Shown here piece by piece: positions 1 to 7,502 of a stretch of DNA of 13,141 nucleotides. Source of the DNA: an uncultured Mycoplasmatota bacterium (GTDB lineage Bacteria > Bacillota_I > Bacilli_A > RF39 > UBA660); the NCBI GenBank assembly GCA_947645535.1, contig CANSDD010000042.1, forward strand, positions 1 to 13,141. The letters are read 5' to 3'. Both the position numbers and the translations under genes were made by a program. A model generated the notes under the pieces. That model was not told the origin of the DNA. It saw only the letters and a list, made by a program, of their open reading frames with translations, and did not search any database. The stretch's first letter is position 1; every line of letters starts with the position of its first letter.

Positions 1-2195
1 TTATCTCTCGTTGTTACTGTTACTGTTGTTCCATTTGTACTTGCTGTTATACTTGTTGGACTTACTGTTGTACTCCTATGCCCTGATAAACTATCGCTTC
101 CATTTACTGGTGTTATTGTTACATTTCCTGTATACCATCCTGTTCCGCATGCACTTCCATTACAATTTGCTGTTCCTGCTGTTGGTTTATCTACATCTAT
201 CCAATATTCTCCACTTTCATATGTACTTGTATTTCCGTATTGATCACTTCCTGTTAATTTAATTACATATTTTCCTGAACTACTTAAATTTACTGAAGCA
301 TCTGCACTTTTCTTTCCACTTACATTTACTGTTTGAATGCCCTGACTTGCTCCATCCTTTATTATTTCATAAGTGAAACTACTCAAATAACTATTATCTG
401 TTATTCTTATTGTTTCTGTCTTTCCTGGACTTGGTAACCATGAACCTTTTGTTCCTCCACTATCTGTATTTAATATTGGTCCTTCTGCCTCTACTACTGT
501 TACTCTTTTTTGTGCTGGATCAGATACATTTCCTGCTTGATCTGTTGCTGTACATGTTACTACATATTCTTTTAACTCTATCAAATCTGGAGCTGTACAA
601 GATATTGTTGGGAATCCTGACACTTCTACATTATCTGTTGCTGTAACACCTTCATATGGTTTATAATTACTTACTTCTGTTTTCTTTATTGTTTGATTCT
701 TATGTTCTTCTGCTATTACAATTGTAGGTTTTGTTACATCTACTTTATATTCACCACTTGTAATAGTCGTTATATTCCCACTATTATCTACTGCTGATAC
801 CTCTAATTGCCATATTCCATCTTCATTTATTGTTACAGTTCCACCATTAGCAATATCATGTGATACACCTTCACTTACTCCATTTTTAATTCTTATATAA
901 CTAATTCTTTCTACCCTAACATTATCTGTTGCTGATATCTGTATTGTTTTGCTTTTTTCGTAAATACTATTATTAGTAGGTGTAATTGTAATTTCTGGCT
1001 TATCACTATCTACTACTTTAAATGTCCTTTGTTTAGTTCCTACATTTCCTACACTATCTCTAGCAGTATAAGTAATAATATATTCTCCTATTGTATTATT
1101 TAAATTTCCATTTATACTTACTTTACTGTTATCTATTAAACCATCTATGTTGTCTTCTACTTTCATTCCTGCCCTTAAGTCATACTCTCTCACTTGACTT
1201 GCAGTTAATTCCACATAATCTTCTTCAAATGTTATTACAGGTGCTGTGGCATCTATTTTATAAGTCCCACTTGTTACTGTATTACTAAATCCATTATCAT
1301 CTGTTACATTAACAATTATTGTATATTCACCAGTTTGATTTAATGTAATTGTTTTAGATACACCTGTAACTGTTTCTGAAACACCATTGATACTATAAGT
1401 AAAAGCTGTTACCTTGTTTGGTGAAACTGCTGTAATCTTTATTACTACTGCTTTGCTTTTTATATAATTAGCATCTGCAGATGTAATTGCAATTTGTGGC
1501 TTCATTTCTACTACTTTTACTGTTCTAGTAACAGTTGCTTTTTTACCATTACTTTCATTTGTATATGTTATTGTATAAGTCCCTGCTATATCTGTGTTGA
1601 TTTGAGCTACAGTTGTTGTACCATTTTTGATGATAGTCGAATATGGGATTTCATCTCCAGCATATGTTGTTGATTTTACTCCTGGATCTTCAAACGGTCT
1701 TCCTATTCCTACCATAAATGTCTTACTTCCATTTAATACAATCTTTGGATCTGATGGATCTATTTGAGGATTATTAGTTCCATCATTTGGATGTATAACA
1801 AGATCAGGATTATCTTTACTATTGTTTACACAATATGTACTATTACATGCATTAGTAATAATAATATCTCCATCTTCGTCTACATAAAAACTTCCCACTC
1901 CATCATATTTACCATTTGTCTTTACTACTTCATTAACTCCATCTGTTCCTCTCATAACTAGAGTTAAAACACCTTCTTCATAATGGTATTCTCTCGGAAC
2001 ATCAAAATTATCATCTGCTGTATCTATCTCTATTGCTTTTAATATTCCTTGAACACTCTCTTCAAAGGTTTTCTTTTCCTGCTTCTTAATAACACCAACA
2101 ATTGTAGGTGTTACAATTAGAGCAATTACTCCTATAATTATTATTACTGCCAATAATTCGATTAGAGTAAACCCTTTTTTCCTTTTGTACATCAT
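1..2195 (-). CDS. Large surface protein: prepilin N-terminus fused to repeated Ig-like domains (partial, 3' end outside window)
   Basis: An uninterrupted minus-strand frame of 731 codons runs off the left edge; I read every codon and found no stop. The start is one of two adjacent ATGs (2195 or 2192), 7 nt after an AAAAGGAG Shine-Dalgarno. Residues 1-35 are a class III prepilin signal: a basic MMYKRKK leader, cleavage site G|FTLIE with the conserved Glu at +5, then a hydrophobic helix. Residues 40-130 form a small region rich in D and G. From about 150 onward there are successive beta-sandwich units resembling DUF5011/HYR/Ig-like domains. Their boundaries recur at 'KPxI/APVI' motifs near residues 233, 319, 400, 490, 573 and 671, with repeated YTITYT, ATDxxGN and SGxYxxDxxxP patterns. 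This suggests a pseudopilin-tethered, cell-surface or secreted adhesin that needs prepilin peptidase and a type IV pilus or type II-like assembly machine. No such partner genes are in the window. The true C-terminus and anchor are unseen. Confidence 0.9.
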   Translation of the reverse strand, partial: MMYKRKKGFTLIELLAVIIIIGVIALIVTPTIVGVIKKQEKKTFEESVQGILKAIEIDTADDNFDVPREYHYEEGVLTLVMRGTDGVNEVVKTNGKYDGVGSFYVDEDGDIIITNACNSTYCVNNSKDNPDLVIHPNDGTNNPQIDPSDPKIVLNGSKTFMVGIGRPFEDPGVKSTTYAGDEIPYSTIIKNGTTTVAQINTDIAGTYTITYTNESNGKKATVTRTVKVVEMKPQIAITSADANYIKSKAVVIKITAVSPNKVTAFTYSINGVSETVTGVSKTITLNQTGEYTIIVNVTDDNGFSNTVTSGTYKIDATAPVITFEEDYVELTASQVREYDLRAGMKVEDNIDGLIDNSKVSINGNLNNTIGEYIITYTARDSVGNVGTKQRTFKVVDSDKPEITITPTNNSIYEKSKTIQISATDNVRVERISYIRIKNGVSEGVSHDIANGGTVTINEDGIWQLEVSAVDNSGNITTITSGEYKVDVTKPTIVIAEEHKNQTIKKTEVSNYKPYEGVTATDNVEVSGFPTISCTAPDLIELKEYVVTCTATDQAGNVSDPAQKRVTVVEAEGPILNTDSGGTKGSWLPSPGKTETIRITDNSYLSSFTYEIIKDGASQGIQTVNVSGKKSADASVNLSSSGKYVIKLTGSDQYGNTSTYESGEYWIDVDKPTAGTANCNGSACGTGWYTGNVTITPVNGSDSLSGHRSTTVSPTSITASTNGTTVTVTTRD

Positions 2196-2227
2196 ACTCT
2201 TACTCCTTTTCCTTTCTATTTTTTGAA

Positions 2228-2358
2228 ACCATTTAGTTACAAAATTCTCCACAATGATACATTTTTTGCTACCATTTGATTACATATCCCCCAAAAACAA
2301 GGTTTTTTGGAAACTATATGGTTACAATTTAGTATAATTATATTACCAAACGGATACA
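2228..2358 (+). repeat. Four direct 14-bp repeats (putative operator array)
   Basis: Four similar 14-mers in the same orientation start at 2228 (ACCATTTAGTTACA), 2271 (ACCATTTGATTACA), 2313 (ACTATATGGTTACA) and 2345 (ACCAAACGGATACA). Start-to-start distances are 43, 42 and 32 bp, close to whole helical turns (4, 4, 3). They fill the intergenic region shared by the divergent pilin-like gene and the first HTH gene. The last copy ends 8 bp before that gene's Shine-Dalgarno. Binding by the adjacent XRE regulators is inference. Confidence 0.55.
2333..2338 (+). promoter_or_regulatory. Candidate -10 element of first HTH gene
   Basis: A perfect TATAAT lies 40 bp before the ATG at 2378, between repeats 3 and 4 of the 14-bp array. 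The best -35-like hexamer, TTGGAA at 2307-2312, has a 20-bp spacer, which is too long for unaided activity. Either another protein assists or the site is spurious. Confidence 0.35.
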
Positions 2359-2377
2359 ATGTCAATAGGTGGTAAAA

Positions 2378-2614
2378 ATGCATTTCAAGAGAATTAAGAA
2401 TTTGAGGGAGGATCATGACTTCACTCAACAATATGTCGCCACCTATTTAAATATTCACAGAGTTGTGTATAGTAGATATGAAAGTGGGATTAGAGAAATA
2501 CCAATTTCTTGTCTCATAAATTTGTCAAAACTTTACAATGTATCTGTTGATTATTTAGTGGAGGGAGCGACAGATAAAAACAGAAAATCTTTGAAAGATG
2601 TTCAAAAAAAATAA
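2378..2614 (+). CDS. Small XRE-family HTH regulator (copy A)
   Basis: A 78-aa protein. The start is ATG 2378, with AGGTGG 5 nt upstream; the in-frame GTG at 2369 lies inside that Shine-Dalgarno and is unlikely to be used. Residues 3-61 are a complete XRE/Cro-like helix-turn-helix domain: RIKxLREDHxFTQ, then VATYL, RVVYSRYESGIREIP, and SCLINLSKLYNVSVDYLV. A short polar tail follows. It has no membrane segment or sensor domain, so it is probably a DNA-binding repressor or switch protein. It is divergent from the prepilin/Ig-like gene and shares its intergenic region with the 14-bp repeat array, suggesting it regulates itself and possibly that gene. It matches copy B at 46 of the first 62 residues. 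Confidence 0.9.
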   Translation: MHFKRIKNLREDHDFTQQYVATYLNIHRVVYSRYESGIREIPISCLINLSKLYNVSVDYLVEGATDKNRKSLKDVQKK

Positions 2615-2736
2615 ATTTCTGTTTATTTGTTGAATGTAGTCACGATAAATAATTTACAAAGTTTTATTATAAGATGGGTAATATTATAATAAAATAAATT
2701 ATTAAATCATGGTTTTTCTAAAAATTCATCTTACTT

Positions 2737-2834
2737 AGTGGGATATTTACAGAATAATGTAAATAAAGTAGTAAAAGAAGTTCCCACTTTCTGGTGAAAA
2801 TATAAATTCCAACTTTTTTCTAGAAAAGTTAGGA
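2737..2834 (+). repeat. Nested inverted repeats between the two HTH genes
   Basis: AGTGGGA (2737-2743) and TATTTAC (2744-2750) are complementary to GTAAATA (2759-2765) and TCCCACT (2782-2788), giving an inner hairpin enclosed by an outer clamp. A second hairpin follows at 2808-2834: TCCAACTTTT pairs with AAAAGTT-A-GGA with a one-base bulge and a TTCTAG loop. Neither is followed by a T-tract on the plus strand, so they are not simple terminators. They could be a structured leader or operator for copy B, which starts 44 nt downstream. Confidence 0.4.
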
Positions 2835-2877
2835 TATTCTATTGGCAACCGGGTAAAATTTTTGTAGGTGATTGAAA

Positions 2878-3108
2878 ATGTATTTTAGAAGAATTAAAGA
2901 ATTACGTGAAGACCATGGTTTTACACAAAAATTTGTTGCTAGCTACCTAACGCTTGATAGAGTCGTTTATGGAAGGTACGAAAATGGGAAGAGAGAAATT
3001 CCAGTTTCTTGTCTTATAAATTTGTCGCGCCTTTATAATGTTTCTATTGATTATTTAGTAGAAAGTGATAAAATTAAAAAAATAACAAAAAATAAAAATG
3101 ATCAATAG
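2878..3108 (+). CDS. Small XRE-family HTH regulator (copy B, tandem paralogue)
   Basis: A 76-aa protein. The start is ATG 2878, with AGGTG about 9 nt upstream; an in-frame TTG at 2872 is less likely. The HTH domain (residues 3-61) has the same plan as copy A, with RIKELREDHGFTQ, VASYL, RVVYGRYENGKREIP and SCLINLSRLYNVSIDYLV. The tail is lysine-rich and unrelated to copy A's tail. The recognition-helix region differs at several positions (NIH versus TLD before RVVY, S/G, S/N, I/K), so the two copies may bind related but distinct sites. It sits 263 bp after copy A and is convergent with trxB across a shared terminator. The pair could be an opposing-repressor switch or a simple duplication; the sequence does not decide. 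Confidence 0.88.
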   Translation: MYFRRIKELREDHGFTQKFVASYLTLDRVVYGRYENGKREIPVSCLINLSRLYNVSIDYLVESDKIKKITKNKNDQ

Positions 3109-3120
3109 ACCATTTTTTTA
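3095..3120. terminator. Bidirectional terminator between HTH copy B and trxB
   Basis: AAAATG-A-TC / GA-C-CATTTT forms a hairpin with an AATA loop. A T7 run follows on the plus strand and a T-rich run on the minus strand. The two genes are convergent and only 9 bp apart, so one structure serves both. Confidence 0.6.
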
Positions 3121-4029
3121 TTGCATTAAATATTTTTTTACACTATTGGCTGCTATACTTCCTTCTCCTACTGCTGTAGTAACTTGATATAACTCTTTTT
3201 TTATAATATCTCCACAAGCATATATACCTTTTATATTTGTTTCCATATTTTCATTTACAACAATATACTGATTTTTCAAAATAAGATTCAATTCACTTAT
3301 TATACTATCATTTGGTTCAAATCCAATATATATAAACATTCCTTGAACAACCAATTTTTTTTCTTCTTCTCTTTCTTTTATAATAATAGACTCTAATTTT
3401 TCATCTTTTTCGTTTATCTTTTCTACTATTGTATCAAATTTTATTTCAATATTTTCTTTTTCAAATACTCTTTTTTGTAATATTTTATCTGCTCTTAATT
3501 CCCCACTTCTATACAAAATATAAATTTTATTACAAATATCAGACAAGAATAAAGCTTCTTCTAAAGCACTATTCCCACCACCTATAACTGCAACATCTTG
3601 ATTTTTATAAAACATTCCATCACAAGTAGCGCACCAACTAATCCCTCTGCCTGTTAATTCACTTTCATTTTCTAATCCTAATTTTTTAGGGATACGTCCA
3701 GTTGCTATAATAATTGTTTTTGTTCTTATTTCTTCATTTTCTGTATAAATAGTTTTACTATTTCCATGATTTTCTATTTTTATAACTTCACTATAACGAC
3801 ATTCTATTCCTAAATCTGTAACCTGTTGGTACATATTAAGTGCTAAAGAAGCCCCATCTATACTACCAACTCCAGGATAATTTTCAATTTTAGGTGTTTG
3901 TACAATCTGACCACCTGGTATGTTTTTTTCTAATAACAACACATTTACATTATATCTTTTTAAGTAAATAGCAGAAGTCATTCCCGCTACTCCTGCTCCT
4001 ATTATTACTGAATCAAAATCTTGTGACAT
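3118..4029 (-). CDS. trxB: Thioredoxin-disulfide reductase (flavoprotein)
   Basis: A 303-aa protein, the usual length for low-molecular-weight TrxB, which passes electrons from NAD(P)H through FAD and a CxxC pair to thioredoxin in the cytoplasm. I chose the start at 4029 (MSQDFDSV), 7 nt after GGGAG; the upstream ATG at 4035 is possible, and the frame is open to 4080. The FAD dinucleotide-binding motif GAGVAG is at 11-16 and GGQI at 39-42. The redox-active CATC is at 133-136, the NAD(P)-binding GGGNSA at 150-155, and the second FAD motif ACGDI at 271-275. One oddity is that the HRRxxxR motif, which normally holds the NADPH 2'-phosphate, reads YRSGELR at 173-179, losing His and one Arg. The 5' end overlaps the lgt 3' end by 17 bp, so the two are translationally close in one operon. 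Confidence 0.96.
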   Translation of the reverse strand: MSQDFDSVIIGAGVAGMTSAIYLKRYNVNVLLLEKNIPGGQIVQTPKIENYPGVGSIDGASLALNMYQQVTDLGIECRYSEVIKIENHGNSKTIYTENEEIRTKTIIIATGRIPKKLGLENESELTGRGISWCATCDGMFYKNQDVAVIGGGNSALEEALFLSDICNKIYILYRSGELRADKILQKRVFEKENIEIKFDTIVEKINEKDEKLESIIIKEREEEKKLVVQGMFIYIGFEPNDSIISELNLILKNQYIVVNENMETNIKGIYACGDIIKKELYQVTTAVGEGSIAANSVKKYLMQ

Positions 4030-4816
4030 TTTCATTCTCCCTTTCGTTATAATAATTATCTGATTTTTTTTGAATAACAAAGAACATCAAAATTCCACAA
4101 GCAACCATTACAAGTGATATTAACTGAGCTATTTTAAAATCCCCCACCATCAAAATATATTCTGGTTCTCTTAGATTCTCTAAAAAGAATCTACCAATTC
4201 CATACCATATCAAATAAAAACTCGTAAGACTCCCTAATTTAATTTTAGGTAACCTTCTAATAATAAGTGCTACTATAAATCCTAATAAACACCATAACGA
4301 TTCATACAAAAATAATGGTTGGTGGTAAACTCCTCCTATAAACATCTTATCAGATATAAATTTAGGTAACCAATTTAAAGAAGATACTTCCATTCCATAT
4401 ACTTCTCCATTAAAGAAATTTCCCCACCTACCTATTGCTTGTCCTAACAATAAACTAACAACCACAATATCAAGTAATCTTTTTGTATTTACTTTATATT
4501 TTTTACTATAAAATAATATCCAAAGAAGTCCTGCTATAATTCCTCCATGAATAGCAAGTCCCCCTTCCCATACCTTAAAAATTTCATTTGTATGTGTACT
4601 ATAGTAATCCCATTCAAAAGCAACAAAGTATAAACGAGCACCTATCATAGCAATTGGAATAATAAAGAAAAACAAATTTACCATAAAATCTTCTGCTATT
4701 TTCCACTTTCTAGCTTCACGGAGCGCTAAATAACCTGCTATTAAAATTGCAATAAATATCATTACTGAATACCAATATATTTTGATAAACCCTAAATCTA
4801 TTAAAATACTATTCAT
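4013..4816 (-). CDS. lgt: Prolipoprotein diacylglyceryl transferase
   Basis: A 267-aa integral membrane enzyme that transfers diacylglycerol from phosphatidylglycerol to the lipobox cysteine of prelipoproteins, the first step of lipoprotein maturation. The length is typical. It has about seven hydrophobic segments. Family motifs are visible: GGLAIHGG (85-92, catalytic-region His90), the Lgt signature GRWGNFFNGEVYG (129-141) and YGIGRFFLE (205-213). The start at 4816 has a strong AAGGAGG Shine-Dalgarno with ideal spacing, placed inside the end of the preceding gene. It begins 1 bp after that gene's stop and overlaps the trxB start, so it is the middle gene of a three-gene operon. The C-terminus (residues 250-267) is a polar cytoplasmic tail. 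Confidence 0.97.
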   Translation of the reverse strand: MNSILIDLGFIKIYWYSVMIFIAILIAGYLALREARKWKIAEDFMVNLFFFIIPIAMIGARLYFVAFEWDYYSTHTNEIFKVWEGGLAIHGGIIAGLLWILFYSKKYKVNTKRLLDIVVVSLLLGQAIGRWGNFFNGEVYGMEVSSLNWLPKFISDKMFIGGVYHQPLFLYESLWCLLGFIVALIIRRLPKIKLGSLTSFYLIWYGIGRFFLENLREPEYILMVGDFKIAQLISLVMVACGILMFFVIQKKSDNYYNERENENVTRF

Positions 4817-4817
4817 T

Positions 4818-5225
4818 TTATTCCTCCTTCAATAATGGCTTTATAATATATTCATTGACCACTTCATTCATAATAGAAATGAGTATTGATATTAAAAACG
4901 ACATCCATAATCCATTTATTTCAAAATGACTAAATAATATCCAATCAACCATCTTTAATATAAGTACATTGATAAAAGGATAAAAAAGACCTAATGTTAA
5001 ACCTGTAATTGGAATCGTTAACCAAACCAAAAATGGTTTTATTGTTTTATTTAATATATATATGATAATAGCTGCCGAAAATCCCCATAATCCAAAATAA
5101 GCATTATCAATATAAATTGTATTTCTAAATAATACAGATACTGAAATTAAAATCAAACCATAGGCTATCATATGAAGTAACCAATCCAATAAAGCATAAT
5201 ACTTCTTATTTTTTTTTGATGTCAC
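4818..5225 (-). CDS. Four-helix membrane protein, YvlD / 'phage holin family 4' (PF04020) type
   Basis: A 135-aa protein with four hydrophobic segments (about 14-33, 43-59, 64-96 and 105-121). The family-like stretch is DNAYFGLWGFSAAIIIYILN, NKTIKPFLVWLTIPIT and GLFYPFINVLIL. It resembles PF04020, annotated as phage holin superfamily IV but chromosomal and of unknown function in most Firmicutes. B. subtilis YvlD, also near lgt, is the comparison. The start is GTG at 5225: no suitable ATG is near, and GGAG/GATGG sites and a promoter lie just upstream. It leads the yvlD-like/lgt/trxB operon with a 1-bp gap to lgt. A link to envelope stress or membrane biology is family-based inference. Confidence 0.85.
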   Translation of the reverse strand: MTSKKNKKYYALLDWLLHMIAYGLILISVSVLFRNTIYIDNAYFGLWGFSAAIIIYILNKTIKPFLVWLTIPITGLTLGLFYPFINVLILKMVDWILFSHFEINGLWMSFLISILISIMNEVVNEYIIKPLLKEE

Positions 5226-5245
5226 TTTTTACCATCTCCAACTCT

Positions 5246-5274
5246 ATTATAACATAAGATATTTAAATTTTTAA
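5246..5274 (-). promoter_or_regulatory. Promoter of the yvlD-like/lgt/trxB operon
   Basis: An extended -10 TGTTATAAT (TATAAT at 5251-5246) lies 20 bp upstream of the GTG start. The -35 position, 17 bp further, reads only TTAAAA, which an extended -10 can tolerate. The short predicted leader still contains the Shine-Dalgarno and supports the GTG start. Confidence 0.5.
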
Positions 5275-5320
5275 GGTAAAAATCTTTCTCACTAAAATTT
5301 CTAAATAAAGAAAAGAAAAT

Positions 5321-7276
5321 TTATTTCAATTCTCCTTTTAATTCAAATAATATATCACGTAATTCTGTAGCTCTTTCAAAATCAAGATTTTTAGCTGCTT
5401 CTGTCATTTCTGTCTCTACATTTTGAATAAGTGAATGTAATTCTTGTTTGCTTAATTTTTCTGGCTTTTTCTCTTCCTTTTTTTGATTATTACTAATAAG
5501 TTCTCTGATTTCCTTGATAATAGTCTTTGGAGTAATACCATGTTCTTTATTATATTTTTCTTGTATACCTCTTCTTCGCATTGTCTCTTTGATTGCATAA
5601 TCCATTGCTTCGCTAATATTATCCGCATACATGATAACTCTACCTTCCGCATTTCTGGCCGCTCTTCCAATTGTTTGAATTAAACTTCTCTCACTTCTAA
5701 GAAATCCTTGCTTATCGGCATCCATAATTGCTATTAAACTAACTTCTGGAATATCAATTCCTTCACGAAGTAAGTTAATTCCTACTACCACATCATATTT
5801 TCCAAGTCTCAAATCTCTTATAATTCTAAGACGTTCTAATGTTTTTATCTCACTATGTAGATATGCAACTTTAATATCCAATTTTTTTAAATAATCAGTT
5901 AATTCTTCTGCCATTCTTATTGTAAGAGTTGTAATAAGTGTTCTTTCATTCTTTTCTATTTGTTTATGAATTTCTTCTACTAAATTATCTATTTGACCTG
6001 TTGTCTTTCTAACATCAATAGTTGGATCTAATAAACCTGTTGGACGAATAATTTGTTCTACTATTTCTTTATTTGTTTTTGCTAATTCATAATCTCCTGG
6101 AGTAGCTGAAACATAGATTACTTGATTTATTTTTTGCTCAAACTCTTCAAATTTTAATGGTCTATTATCTTTCGCACTCGGAAGGCGAAATCCATATTCT
6201 ACTAATACATCTTTTCTAGCTTGATCACCATTATACATTGCCCTTACTTGTGGAATCGTTACATGTGATTCATCAATTACTAGTAAAAAATCGTCCCCAA
6301 AAAAATCAATTAGTGTAGTTGGAGTCTCTCCAGGCCCTTTAAGTGCCATATGTCTAGAATAATTTTCAACTCCTCTACAAACTCCAGTTTCAGATAACAT
6401 TTCAATATCATAGTTTGTTCTTTCCATTAGTCTTTGATGTTCTAATAATTTATTTTCTTTTTTAAATTTTTCTAATTGTTCTTCTAATTCTTTTTTTATG
6501 TTAACAATAGCTAATTTTAATTTATCTTCACTTGTCACAAAGTGACTAGCTGGAAAAATACTAATACTCTTTTTTTGAGAAATTATCGCTCCTGTCAATG
6601 TATCAAATTCACATATTTGATCCACTTCTTCTCCAAAAAAGTCAATTCTTATTCCCTTTCCATGTTGATTTACTGGAATTATTTCTAAAATATCCCCACG
6701 TACTCTAAAACTTCCTCTTTTTAAATCTAAGTTACTTCTTTCATATAACATATCTACTAATTTTTCTATAATATAATTTCTATCTACTTCTTCACCTGCA
6801 TAAACAGTAAGCATTTTTTTACGATATTCTTCTATTTCTCCTATACCATAAATACAAGATACAGAAGCTACCACTATAACATCATCTCTATTGATTAGGG
6901 AAGAAGTAGCAGCATGTCTAAGTTCATCAATCTCATCATTGATAGAAGCATCTTTTTCTATATATGTATCTGTTTTGGCAACATAAGCTTCTGGCTGATA
7001 GTAATCATAGTAGGAAACAAAATACTCTACACGATTCTCTGGGAACAATTCTTTTAATTCACTATAAAGTTGTCCAGCTAATGTTTTGTTGTGCGCAAGT
7101 ACTAATGTCTTTTTATTTGTTTGCTCTATCACATTCGCTATTGTAAAAGTTTTACCTGTACCCGTTGCACCAAGTAAAACTTGATGCTTCTTGCCATTTT
7201 TAACTCCTTCTACTAATTGTTTTATTGCCTCAGGTTGATCTCCACTTGGCTTATATGGTGAATTTATTTTAAACAT
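5321..7276 (-). CDS. uvrB: Excinuclease ABC subunit B
   Basis: A 651-aa protein of normal length. UvrB is the damage-verifying, ATP-dependent helicase-like subunit of nucleotide excision repair, loaded by UvrA and recruiting UvrC. Walker A GATGTGKT is at 36-43. The aromatic-rich beta-hairpin region YFVSYYDYYQPEAY is at 85-98. The Walker B/DEAD-type motif DESH is at 335-338, SATPG at 390-394, helicase motif V around GINLLREGIDIPE, and motif VI QTIGRAARN at 534-542. The C-terminal UVR motif that contacts UvrC is at about 615-651. The start ATG 7276 follows AAAGGAG. It is preceded by about 225 bp without a gene and followed by 95 bp before the yvlD-like gene. Neither uvrA nor uvrC is in the window. 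A decayed relative of its 5' end lies at 8057-8328. Confidence 0.98.
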   Translation of the reverse strand: MFKINSPYKPSGDQPEAIKQLVEGVKNGKKHQVLLGATGTGKTFTIANVIEQTNKKTLVLAHNKTLAGQLYSELKELFPENRVEYFVSYYDYYQPEAYVAKTDTYIEKDASINDEIDELRHAATSSLINRDDVIVVASVSCIYGIGEIEEYRKKMLTVYAGEEVDRNYIIEKLVDMLYERSNLDLKRGSFRVRGDILEIIPVNQHGKGIRIDFFGEEVDQICEFDTLTGAIISQKKSISIFPASHFVTSEDKLKLAIVNIKKELEEQLEKFKKENKLLEHQRLMERTNYDIEMLSETGVCRGVENYSRHMALKGPGETPTTLIDFFGDDFLLVIDESHVTIPQVRAMYNGDQARKDVLVEYGFRLPSAKDNRPLKFEEFEQKINQVIYVSATPGDYELAKTNKEIVEQIIRPTGLLDPTIDVRKTTGQIDNLVEEIHKQIEKNERTLITTLTIRMAEELTDYLKKLDIKVAYLHSEIKTLERLRIIRDLRLGKYDVVVGINLLREGIDIPEVSLIAIMDADKQGFLRSERSLIQTIGRAARNAEGRVIMYADNISEAMDYAIKETMRRRGIQEKYNKEHGITPKTIIKEIRELISNNQKKEEKKPEKLSKQELHSLIQNVETEMTEAAKNLDFERATELRDILFELKGELK

Positions 7277-7502
7277 GTTCTGCTCCTTTCTTTTGTGACT
7301 TTTTTAATATTTTAAAAGATAGCTTTCAACTTTTCATGAGTCTCTAAATTCGATAATTTTTTTCTTAAGATACAACTTTTTTATTGAAACACTATCACGT
7401 TGGAAACTAAACTGCTAAATAATACTAAAAAGTACTAAGTGTTACAAAACTCAATTAATATTTTACCAATTGAATTGATTTTAAATTGATGAATTTCTTA
7501 TT

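Noticed and set aside
11..1961. Plus-strand open frames of 65-83 codons (11-262, 410-646, 1091-1288, 1764-1961)
   Set aside because: They are the complement of the intact 731-codon surface-protein gene; they are Leu/Tyr-rich or Ile/Ser-rich and lack Shine-Dalgarno sites.
1..2195. Regular short-period DNA repeats (CRISPR or microsatellite) suggested by recurring TGTT/TACT words
   Set aside because: The words are Thr/Val/Asn codons read on the other strand of the beta-rich protein. No fixed repeat-spacer period exists.
2237..2431. Minus-strand frame of 64 codons over the divergent region
   Set aside because: It overlaps the 5' end of HTH copy A, the repeat array and the control region. Its composition is not protein-like.
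4818..5225. Prophage lysis gene, from the 'phage holin' family name
   Set aside because: It sits in a housekeeping operon with lgt and trxB and has no endolysin or other phage genes nearby. The family name is historical.
7271..7282. GAACATGTT around the uvrB start as a LexA (SOS) box
   Set aside because: The Firmicute LexA site needs a longer GAAC-N4-GTTC type palindrome upstream of the gene. Here the shorter match is formed by the start codon itself.
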